Shown here piece after piece: positions 1 through 10,800 of a stretch of 64,000 bases of DNA (positions are counted from its first letter, which is position 1; every line of letters begins with the position of its first letter). The position numbers and the translations under genes were made by a program. The stretch covers positions 1 through 64,000 of the forward strand of contig VXBM01000340.1 of assembly GCA_013400155.1 (NCBI GenBank), in the 5' to 3' direction. The DNA comes from Helopsaltes ochotensis. Its lineage: Eukaryota > Chordata > Aves > Passeriformes > Locustellidae. Below the pieces are notes generated by a model that saw only the letters and a list, made by a program, of their open reading frames with translations, was not told the DNA's origin and searched no databases.

Positions 1-138
1 AGAGCAGCTGGCTGGGTACTGTGCAAAGACAGGCAGGTCCTGGGGAGCACATCCCTACCTGGGGATGAGGGGTCTGTCCTGAACAGGAGCTGCTGCAGCT
101 TCTCCAGCTGCAGCAGGAGACCTTGTCTGTCACTGCAG
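1..138 (+). other. HYI: Last intron of HYI (3' part)
   Basis: No coding stretch of HYI can be recognised here. The segment ends in a pyrimidine-containing tract and the acceptor CACTGCAG at 131-138, directly before the last HYI exon. The upstream exons lie outside the window. Assignment as intron is an inference from the exon that follows. Confidence 0.7.
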
Positions 139-227
139 GAGACACCCTGGAAGGTCTGGGCTGGCTGCGATCCTACTGGCAAAGCCGAGGGCTGCAGCAC
201 GGTGGGACCAGCATGGCAACCAAGTAA
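139..227 (+). CDS. HYI: Hydroxypyruvate isomerase, last coding exon (partial gene)
   Basis: This exon gives the C-terminal 29 residues of HYI, the putative hydroxypyruvate isomerase that interconverts hydroxypyruvate and tartronate semialdehyde; the family is a TIM-barrel sugar isomerase. The first codon is split, with one base in the previous exon and two bases here. It reads GDTLEGLGWLRSYWQSRG and then a short variable tail, ending in TAA at 225-227. The family C terminus has the same pattern, a GDT.EGL.WLRSYW motif followed by a poorly conserved end. Only this exon is in the window. HYI lies tail to tail with SZT2, as in other vertebrates, which supports the call. The exon is short, so the assignment rests on the motif plus synteny. 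Confidence 0.88.
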
Positions 228-242
228 AACTAGAATACCATT

Positions 243-248
243 AATAAA
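243..248 (+). other. HYI: HYI poly(A) signal
   Basis: AATAAA lies 16 bases after the HYI stop codon. It is followed at about 269-305 by a strongly GT-rich stretch (GTGTCTTCTGT, then GTGTGGTGGGTGGG), the expected downstream element. The 3' UTR is therefore very short, about 35-45 nt. Confidence 0.8.
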
Positions 249-819
249 GCAATGGCTTAACAGAGGAGCACGTGTCTTCTGTAGGACTAGGGGAGTGTGG
301 TGGGTGGGATGATTTCCTAGAATAAGGTCAGGAGCATCTATGTCATTGCCCTTCCCCAGGCTCTACTGGGCCAGCCCAAGCTGTTGGACCCTCATCTACA
401 CAAGTACCACCTGCACCACTAATGTTCCATTTAGTGATGGCACAGGTACCACTGTAGGTGAAAACTTTCACTTCCAGGCTGCATGGGTGTCCAGGGAGAG
501 GTTTCCAGTCTCCCCAGTCAGGGAAGCATTCCAGCTGATGCCTGACGCTGTGAAAAGAACACTCTGGATTTCCATGTACTGAAGTCCTCAAGGCTGCTGC
601 CAGTGCCCAGCAGGGCTGCAAGTGAAGCAAGCAGCCCCCTCCCAGGCTGTCTGATCCAAGGTAACAGCCTGGGAGCTGCCTGTGCATGGATACCCAAGGC
701 TGATGGCTGCCCTGCCGCTCCTGCTCTGGAGGAAGTGTAAGAATCCAGAGCAAATCCAGCCAGCCCCATAGCCAGGGCTGCTCTATATCCTCTACAGGAA
801 GCTTTCCACAGCCTACAGC
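249..819. other. Intergenic gap between convergent HYI and SZT2
   Basis: About 570 bp between the end of HYI and the end of SZT2. Short open frames occur on both strands, but none matches a known protein and none has splice context. I see no recognisable repeat or RNA gene. Confidence 0.6.
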
Positions 820-1416
820 AACTGAGTAGGGATGTGGTTCAGTTTATTACACAGATAGACCAATAGCTCAAATGTACACTTCTATAAGACCTTCCTGTGA
901 TCCAGTTCACCCTTCTTGTCCCATTCATGCTCTCCTAAGGAAAGCGAAAGGCCAGAAGCAGTTGTCCTCACTGCCAGTCAGGCAGCCCTTCAGTCAGGAG
1001 TCTTCTCCTAAAGCCAGAGGACTGTGCAGTGCTGCCCTGGGCAGAAGATGGTGCCGTGCATGCTCCTCAGTGCCTTCCCAGCAGGCAGAACTCGCCTATG
1101 GATGCAGAAACCATGTCCCTGAGAGTTCTTCTGCTTCAGCCAGGCTGCAGCAGCCAAGTTCCTGCCCTTGCTGTTCAGTTCAAGGCCATTCAGTATGAAA
1201 CCCACTGAAAACAGCACACAAGGGCCATACCAGTCAGCCAGTGACGAGCTGCACATCCCCAGGCTCCTCAGGTCAGTGGCCATGTGTGCCTCTGGCAGCG
1301 CTGCCTGCAGTGCCCACGCACAGGTCCCCCCAGAGACCTGTTCTTCCCCATGGTCACCGATGGCACGGCCGTGCCGAGGTCGGAACGCGCATTGCTCCAG
1401 GACTTGGGTGCCAGTG
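820..1416 (-). other. SZT2: SZT2 3' untranslated region
   Basis: Sequence between the SZT2 stop codon (TAG at 1417-1419) and the predicted cleavage site. It is uninterrupted and has no coding similarity. The exact 3' end is inferred from the poly(A) hexamer. Confidence 0.65.
843..848 (-). other. SZT2: SZT2 poly(A) signal
   Basis: TTTATT on the plus strand is AATAAA on the minus strand, 569 nt downstream of the SZT2 stop codon. It is the first canonical hexamer after the stop. Cleavage would be expected around 815-830. Confidence 0.7.
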
Positions 1417-4400
1417 CTAGAGCAGGCCCGTCCACAGGTTGAAGCAGGCAGTGTTGATAACTGACTCCAGGTGATGGTACGTGGACACAAGCTGTGGCAG
1501 AGGACTCTCGCTGTTCTGGGGCTGCACTGGGAACGGCTCCCGGAAAACCACCGTGAGGCTCTGCCAAGAGGGAGGAGAGGGTCAGGGGACAGGATGCAGA
1601 CAAGCACTGTGCAGTCCCTAGCCCACATGTTTGGACACCTTTTTGGCAGTGTTAGGCAAATACTGAGAGAAGTCCCAAAATGCCAATGGCACTAAGCTAG
1701 TGCCTCTACCTGTAACAGAGCATGTTTGAGCCTCCTCCCAGTTTTTCTGCTGGAAATTTGGTGCAAGGACTTGCCCACTCTCTCCCAGCTTTCATGCATC
1801 TGCAGTTACACCAATCTTGGCAGCAGCCACAAGAGAGGGGGGGATCCTACTGCCTCCACAGTAACAGGAGCTTGCAGGGAAATTGGAGGGAAAGAGTAGG
1901 AGTGCAACAAATGGGGAAGGGGAGGAGATTAAATGTAATAACCGCAATCCTAAAAATAAATGCTGCCTGCTCCACTCTGACTAGTGACTTTACTGAAAGG
2001 CAGGGCAAAGACAGAGGGGAGTAGGGAGCAGGCAGAGGTTGCAGAAGCTGAAGGAGAACAAAAATGTGAGTGACTCAGTGCACTCAGATCAGCATCATGG
2101 AGGCAAGACACAGGGACAGGATGTTCTCCAGAGTTGAAATGCAGCACATCCAATAGCCAGGGTCCCTTACAAACTGGTAAGGCCATGAGAAGAGCTGCAT
2201 AACTGCAAAACAGCAGATGTACCACCATCATTTAAGAGGGGAAAGGGAGTGATTTGTGAGTCTAACTCCAGCAGCATGCAAGGCTTCGGAGCAGATTGGG
2301 GGAGATAGAACCATGAGGCAAATGCAGCTCAGTGTTACCAAAGTGATGTGCTAACACTAAAATTCTCTTTGATAAGGTAATATTTCTAGACAAAGGAATC
2401 ATCATACATCTTATCTGAGTTGCAAGAAGGATTTGATGTGGTGTCACATGGGAAATTTAGGTAAGCTGAAAAGATAGGAATTAACTCAAAAATTATGAGG
2501 TGAGAACATGTCAGCGCTGAAAGGGGAAATGGAGAGAGGTTACAGATAGAGTTCCTTCAGGACAGGCTTTGGGACTCACATTGCCTAGTACTTTAACAAG
2601 TCTGGTACAAAGATGAGGAGTATGCTGATAAAAGTTGAGGCACTAATACAAAAGAGGATTGGGATAATGCAAAAAAAATCCCAAAACCCGACAGAGTTTT
2701 GAGAGGCCACAAGAATGGGATGAATGCTAAGCACAAAATAAAATGTTATGAAAACAAAGGATTGCTGTTACAAAATGAGAGCCACTAGGAGAGGGGATGG
2801 AATGTCTGGGTTTATCATGCCAATGACCACAAGATGACACTATGACCATCAGGTGGCCAGAGGCAGCCTTCCAGCAAACACCACCTCTTCTGTCTCCCCT
2901 AGCTGCTTTTCAGATGGAGTGTGATTTATTTTATACAGCATCAGTTACTCTGCAGTCTCTGCAGAAGCCTTATTGTGGACTGAAGCCTCTTGTAGATCCC
3001 CTGTTCTCACATGGAGCTAGTTCCCTGTGACCCTGCCTGGTCACAGCTGAAAGCAAAGTATTTTTGCCCTCAAGTTCAGTGAAGGCAAAGGCCCTTGCAG
3101 GTTTGCTGGGACCCTGACAGTGCAGGTCCCCTTCCTTTCTGCCCAGGTAGAAGCAGCCCACAGCACTGGTGACCCCTCCCAGCCAGACCCAGTGTGACCC
3201 AGTGTGATCTGACTGTGGACTGAATACAGAAGGACTGCTTAACCTGGATACAGCTGAGAAAATGATTCAAAAGCAATCCTGTGAAGAAAAAGAGGATCTA
3301 GTGCTCACTGTTTTCTAATACAAGAACAAAGGGGCATTACATGGAAAGAACAGTAAGAGGTTCAAAAATAAGCCAAGGAAATTTTTCACCTAGGCTGCAA
3401 CTGCCTCATGGAGCTGCAAGTGAGGGGAAATCATAGATGCCAGAAATTAACCAAGGGATATAAAGTTGTGGAGGGCTATTATAGTAAAAATAATAAATAA
3501 ATGCAAAGGCCACTTCTAGCTCAGGATGGGCCTAAGCTACATATTTTCACATGCTGGGACAGTATTTAGAAGCATTACAAGCTTCTTGACCTGGTCGTGT
3601 GCTCATGCACACCTGACCTAGGCTACTGCTGGATCAATCCAGACAGATTCTTGGTCTGAGCCAACATAACTCATAGTTGTTCTGTTCCCAAGGACTCACC
3701 GTTTTTCCTGAATGCGAATCAAGAAACACAAGAACAAAGCAATCTGTGAACTTCTGGTTGAGCACAACCTGTCAGGAGAGTCACAGAGCACGTTAGAAAG
3801 GAGCCAGTACAGAACCCAGGACAGGGATACAGGGACAGAGGCTGCAGGTGGGCAATGGGCTGTCTTACCAGATACTGGGTGCCAGTTTCAGCATTGTGGA
3901 AGTGCCGACAGCTCTGGGGAAAGCGGCTCAACAGCACCTTGATGAGGCTCTGGTACCAGGAGACTGTCATGGTGAGGAAGCATTCCTGAAGGGATAGAAA
4001 AGGCCTGATCTTCTGCCTCCCTCTAGCCATGGCACCAGCAGCCATAATGCTACAGCAACCTTCAGACCCCAAATCAGATGCAACCCTCACAGCCCACTGA
4101 GGATGCTGACTGAGGGCTGTTCACTCTCCCTCTAGACAGATCCATGCAGTCTCCCCCTTCCCCTGCCAGCTAGGAGCTGTGTTTCTCAACCCTGCCACCA
4201 AGCAGGAAAACATGTGGATTGCAGGTCCCTTATGGTGCATTCCTGGCACCCCACTCCATCCCCACAGCAGAACAGCAGCCACTGTGCACTGTGCCCCCAT
4301 CCCTGCCGCTCACCAGCTGGGGGTCGACATCTGCAATGGATTTCCCATGCACGGCATCAAGCAGCTCCTCCAGCTCCACCAGTGAGAGCTTGCCCAGCTT

Positions 4401-4815
4401 CAGCTTGTCAGAAGCCAGAGGCTCCAGAAGGAAGAGGCGCTTCCAGAGGTTGTCCCTGCGGCAGTGGCACTTGGCCAGCTGCACCATGCTGCTGAGCTGT
4501 TTCTGGGCTGAGGCCACCTCGGAGGCCAGCAAGGGGAAGAGCGGAGAGGTGTAAAAGAGCCCTGGCCCCAGTTTGACCTGCGTGCCCCCCGCGTAGAACT
4601 CGCTGCTGTCCTCCACGTCCTGCCACAGCTCCCGCTCTGCCGATGGCTGCCAGCCCAGGCTCGGCTCCGGCTCCGCTGCCTCCCAGGCCGCCCGGCCCAC
4701 CACAGGCTCCAGCACTTCCCGCTGCAGGCGCGGCAGCTTCTTGAAGCGTCGCATGTCGGCCGTGAGCCGCGGAAAGAGCTCCCGCTGGCTTGTCATGATG
4801 ACGTAGAAACGCAAC
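1417..4815 (-). CDS. SZT2: SZT2 exons 69-72 (residues 3362-3638 and stop)
   Basis: Exons: 4815-4314, 3985-3869, 3768-3700, 1560-1417. Exon 69 is the longest of the gene (502 nt) and unusually GC- and CpG-rich around 4580-4780. It holds MTSQRELFPRLTADMRRFKK, a variable loop, CHCRRDNLWKRLFLLEP and SLVELEELLDAVHGKSIADV. Exons 70-72 give TMTVSWYQSLIKVLLSRFPQ, NQKFTDCFVLVFLDSHSGKT and LTVVFREPFPVQPQ, then the conserved end STYHHLESVINTACFNLW and TAG at 1417-1419. Intron 71 (1561-3699) is largely an old CR1 element. Confidence 0.95.
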
Positions 4816-7800
4816 CTGGGCACAAGGAGACACTTGTGACCTGGGGAAGGGCTGCTCCCCTCTAAGCTGCACAGCAAATGAACCACAGGCCCCTCTGTCC
4901 CTGCCAGAAAGGGTCCTTCTCTGCCCAGGTTCTCACAGTGATCCTCCCCAGACACCAAGAACTCTGCATGTGCTATTCCAGACCGAACCAGTCCCTGTCA
5001 GAGCCCTCCTCCCCAGCCAGGAAGCTTCATGTCACAGTGCTCACCGGAGCATGCGTCTCTCTGCCTCACTCTGCTCCTCAAATGGTGCTGCACTGTGACA
5101 AACCAGGAGGGACACATCGAAGTCATCATGATGACGCAGACCTTCAGAGTCCTTGTAGGAGCCCGAGCTGGGATAAAAAAGCACATCAGTATGAAGGAAG
5201 CTTCACTTTGTTCTCCCAGGGCTGCTGATCACAAGAGAACTGTTGGACATGGGGAACAGAAGGACTCCTCAGAACTGCCACGGGAAATGTCAAATGCACC
5301 TGCACAGATACACACCACCGCTGTTGGCCATCTCAGAAGGACTGGCCAGAACTGTTGTCTGCACTGTATAGAACAGTCAGCTTTGCCGGCACCTTGGGGC
5401 AGTGTCCCCAGGACTAGCAGGTTGCCACCAATATCCAGCAGCTCCAGGAACTTGTAGCAGATTCTCTCACCTGTTCCAAATAGAGACCAGTGCATATTCG
5501 TTCTGCTCTGTGCCCGGTGTTCCCTTCTTGCTGTCATTGCCCGTGGCCGGTCGGGCCATGCGCAGGGGTTTCATGTGGTAGGTGTTGGCATGGTCAGCAA
5601 TGTAATTGTACAGCTGGTGTGCAGTGATCATGTTGGTGGGCAGGGCCAGTGTGCCTAGTGGAAAAATACATTGCTATCTCAAGAGACACTCTGTGCCTCT
5701 TACCTGGGCAGAGCAGTGTCCTCCCATCTACTCCAGGAGACAGAGCAACCAACCTGCCCCTTTCACAACAAGGCAACAAGGACTTTCCCTGGAGCTCAGC
5801 CCCTCCCATTACCCTCACCCTGTCATCTCCCTGAATACTCCAAAGGTCAGGTTTATTTGTAAAGGACTTTTGCCAAGTTATGTGCTGGTGATCAACCCCA
5901 GAATGATCATTTATTGACCTACATACCTTGGAAAACGTGATTACGGCCAAATTTGGGGATGTCAGGGTGATGGGCAATGAAGTCCTCCAAGAAGCTGGTG
6001 AGGTGGTAGCCTTGGCGGAGAGTCATGTGGGAGCCGAGCAGATACTGGTGCACTATGCGCAAGTGGAAGTCGTAGCTGAACGAATGCACGTGCATAAGGT
6101 CCCGCACCTTGTCACACTCCTCCGTGAAGAGCATAGAGAGCTGTGGAGGGACAGGGAGTCAAGGCAGGAGTCATACCAGGCACCTCACACCCTCTTGAAA
6201 AGCCCTGCTAACAAGGCATGGCACGGCAACGGCAGCAGCCCCAGCATCAGAGCAGGATGCAGCTTCATAACGCTGCCCTGTGCATGTGCAAGCTTTCCAG
6301 GAATGGCTCAGCAAATCTGCAGACAAGTTCCTGGATGGCTCTAAGCTTAGGAGAGACACCTCTGGCATGTCTGAGATGCAGCCTTGCTACAGAGCTCCCT
6401 TGGAAAGGACAGAATGGTGATGCATGCTTCCTGTCTCAGACAGCCTGGGGCTGACCAGCCTCTACACAGACACCCAGTGCCCTTGGGAAAAGCAGGAGAC
6501 ACCCTGACCCTGCAAAGGAGAAGGGAGCAGGCAGCCCCAGAGTGTTGTAGAGCAAGGTGCAGAGGTATAAAGAACCTTTCTGGTGCAGAAAGTAGTCTCC
6601 TTTAGCAAAGGGCAGGAATCATGTTCACAGATCTCTGTTCCCATTCCACTTCCTTCTTGTTCCAAGGGAGGCAGAGAGCCATGCACTTTCCTTGGAGCAG
6701 GCATCTTTGCAGAATTGCTCCTATTGCTCCCCAGTCTGCTCTGTCCTGCTCCCCAAGCTAGAACAAGAGTCATCCTCTTGCCAAAGCTCCCACCTCCTTT
6801 TACTGCAATCCAGCTCTGCTCAAGCAGGGCCATGGAGGGCACGTGGCTGCAGAAGGTTCTGTGATGCTCTGCTTTTCCATGAGGAGGGAGCAGAGCTCTC
6901 CAGAACTTGCTATGAAATGCCCACTATGTTCCAGAGATCACTCCTCCCCACAAAGCACTCCCTGCCCCTGAGGAGCACCAGCTGTGCCTGCAAAGCCATT
7001 ACCTGAGAGTTCACGGACTGGCCCATGGGGATGCGCGAGCACTCCAGCGCATATTGCTTCACACAGAAATAACAGCCCTGGAGGAGAGAGCATGTGAGCA
7101 GAGCATGGCACACCCTTGAGCCTCTCCAGGGAAGGAGCACAGCCCCCACGCTTCATGCTTGGGCTGGGGCCCAGACACTCTCACCCCACGCTCTGTCTCA
7201 CCTCTTGTCTGAACCAAGCCAGACCAGCCAATATGTGGCTGAGCACAGAGCACCCTAACTGGTGCTGAGCTCTTCATTATCCTTCCCCAGGCAACTCTTA
7301 CTGCTCTGAGCCCTGCAGAATCATCTCCACCTGATCCCAGTCTTGCAGGGCCATGGAAGAAGCAGGACAGCACAAATGAAGAATCACATGTCCCTGTTGC
7401 ACTCCTCACCACTCCCTTTGTCACCTCTGAAGACTGTCCCTGAAGATCCCCCAGAGGTCATACTTTGTTTCATGGTGTTTCTTACCTGGAAGGCCAACTC
7501 CATGAGCACAATCCCACCTGGAAGAGCTCTCTGTAGATGGTAGGTGGCAACAGCAGGGCTTGTGCTCTAGGAAGAGAAGGACAAAGCTGAAGAGGCTCTC
7601 TGGCACACAAGGGTGTGAAGCTGCCACAAGGTTCTGTGGCAGAGGTGGAAATAGAGGGGCTGCATTAATTGAGCAATCTCACTGGAGGTAAGAGAGCAGA
7701 TGTGGCAGAGCTGACAGTGAAAAGAATCCTAACAAACCTAATAAACAGCCTTTGAGAGAACACACCAGGCACATTGATTCTTCACCTCCTGCTTGCTCAG

Positions 7801-10800
7801 GACAGGATTTCTCTAGAAGTGTGGAACACTGTGAGCCAAGGAACAACAGAATCCATGGAACCTCACTCATAAGATAAGCCATTCCAGGCTTATCTTCTTT
7901 AACCTCTTTAACTTCTGCATTCATCTCACTCTAACTAAAGATCCTTCTGCCCTGGAGTTGCCCTTAAGCATAGATGCTGAAGATTCTCTGACAGGTAATC
8001 CTTCACAATCTCACCCAAAAGCAGTTATTCTTGCCCTAGGTCACCCTGTTCCTCTTCTGAGCCCCTCCAAGTTGTTACCAGTCTTTTGATATTTGCCCTG
8101 GTTCCACCCAATGTCAGGAAAGGGCTCTGAGGCCTGTAGGAGGACATACAGGAGGACAAAGAGATCTCATCACATCCAAACTCTCAAAGATGGTGCTGGT
8201 TGAGACAGGCTGGCTTTGATGCTTTCTCTGCCCTCCCACATCCTTTCTGCCTCAAACAGTTTCAAAAGCCAACTGCACTCCAGAACTGGCCAACTCCACA
8301 GCCTGACTTCCATCCCATTTCCACACTTGTAACAGAAATGCACTCACCTTTGGACTTCCCTCTGGTTTTGGCTTTGTGTAGGAAAAGGACCCTCTACCCT
8401 CCACTCCCATTGCTGCCAGAGCTCGGGTCCGGCTTGTGCTACTGGAATGAGAGCAGAGACAGCCTTGAGCAGGGAGCCAAGACTTACTGTGTCAAACCAG
8501 GGCCCAGCTCAGGATGTTGGCTCTTTTGCAACACCAGGGTTCCCAGCACCTCACTGACCTGCGAGTGGTAGGCGAGGGCGGCCGCACCTGGACCAGAATG
8601 AAGCCCATGCTCTGCAGGTACTGGATGTACTGCTGCAGGAAGGCATTGCACATCTCCTGCAGCCACGGCTCCTCCTTGGCCTTGCAGGGCAGTGCTTCTG
8701 CCGAGTCACAGCTGTGGCTGCGGTCCCTCCCCGAAGCTGTAGAGTCATTGGAGCGGTGGCGCTTCTGCAAGAGAAAGTAAGTTCCTAAGGAGAACTGCTG
8801 TGATTAGCCCCGGCAGAGGACACCAGGTGCCCTGGTTGAGCAAAAGGTAGATCTCTCTCTGCCAGAGAGCACTAACTTCTGGTTGTCCAAGCACTGTCCT
8901 AGTGCATGTGTCATAATGCCAGATCCAAGATGTACTTCGATGTGCCAAAATGCAAGATCCAAGCCATGCACTAACAGCACTGCAATAACCTGCAGGAACC
9001 TGCTGCCTGTGGCAGCATTCACATCTGCTTCCCCAAGATGTGAACAACACTCCACAAAGTGTTAGTGGCTCACAACTGGTTCATGCAAAGCTCAGAGCTT
9101 CAGCTCCTATTGCCGTGGTAAGAGTCCAATCCCCTTATGAATCCTGCTGACTTCTCAGGATTTCCTAGCAGTTCAGTAGCACTGAAAAGGAACAGTGTTT
9201 CATTCTAAACACTTTCAGCTCTCCTTTTGATGTCTTGAATACTCCTTTTCTTTGTGCTGAGAGAGACTAAGGTTTCTTTTTATGATTTCTCTACTTTAAG
9301 CCTGCGGCTCTGTTACATGTTTCTATCTGGCTTTCTGCCTATCTGCTCCACCAAGCACAAGAGATGTCTCTTTACCTGGCATCTCTCCAGCTACTCTCTG
9401 ACCTTCTCCAAGCCTCTCCAGTTCAGTGCCTTTGCCACAAGATGTTTGGTCTTGCACTCACTGGCCAGATGAAGACATTAATACACTAGTATTTTAGAAA
9501 TTTATCAGAATATTATCCATTATACTAACACCCCTTTCTGATATACTCTAAGCAGTGTCTGCTGTACCCAACTGCTCACAAATTGAAGAAACCACTGAGA
9601 TGTGTGCTCTGCACAGGCTCTGCAGTGAGTGTACAATACAAGAGGGTTCAAATTTCTCTCCACATTGTGCTGTTTTACTGGGAACCAGGTCCCAGCTCCC
9701 ACAAAAACTCTCATTTCACAGGCTACTCAGGTGCCTCTTGAGTTCCTTGCATTCTTTTTCTGTTCTGACCAATCTGAACAGCCCTCCAGCACTACAAAGC
9801 CTGGCATTTCATACGTCCCAATATGGAGTTACAGAACGCAATACACCACCTTGAAACCCCTGCTGCAAGGCTCTTCAAATCCAATAACCAATTTCCATTT
9901 TGCTCTATTCCAAAAACAAAGTGAAGTTTTCATTCTGTGATGATACTCTCCCTTTCACCTGTGAGTGTTCAATTTCTGTAGCAACCTCTGCTTAAAGACT
10001 CTGTCAAAATCCTTTTGACATTCTGATAAATTACAACAGCCTGTTCTTCCCTTCTGACACACATACAGACTGTGAACAGCCGGTATGGGATCTGCACTGG
10101 TTAGTCTGTCAGGCTGCAACCTGCTCAGGATTCAGCTGGGTTGCTTTCAATTGTTTCAGCTATTTGTTGGGTCCAGGAAAGGCTTACCAGGTCTGGCTGC
10201 TGAATGCATAAGGGAAGTTTTGCCTCCTTAATAGATCAGTACCAGACAGTGCCCTTGGTGACTTCTCCAGACTCAGCCCTGATTTCTCTGGGTAGAAAAG
10301 GAAATCAGTCTTCTCCAGGGATAGTGTGGCTGCAGGAGAAAAGCTTTGAGGACCCAAGGATTTTCTCAGTCTCCATCTTATAGCATTCAAATTCATCCTG
10401 TATTTTAGGAGTGAGACCAGAGGAGCCTCTGGGAAAAGACTGCTCCTTTGTCCCTGTGCACAAAGCCCCACCCCTCTGCTGCTTGCTGACACTCACCTTC
10501 CCTTCTACCTTGCCCAGCTGGTCAGCCTGGATTTGCTGCCGGAAGGCCGGGTCGAAGAGCAAGGGGGTGGCACAGTAGTGAACCAGGCGGGAGGACTGCT
10601 TCAGGGTCTCCAGGTCTGCCAGCTGCACGACACGAGAGGAGCACGGTTACAGCACACACCCCTCACCGAGCCTGGGAACAAGTTGTCCGTGACACTCCAA
10701 TACTGCTCAAATGGAGATAACTGGGGGAAACCCCCTTATTTACAGCCTTTCCAGTGCTGGCCAGTGAGGCCCCATGCCCAAGTGTGGTTCAGAGCCCTGC

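Noticed and set aside
4230..4958. 242-codon minus-strand frame as a single-exon gene
   Set aside because: It is SZT2 exon 69 plus translated intron on both sides; good splice sites at 4815 and 4314 bound the conserved part.
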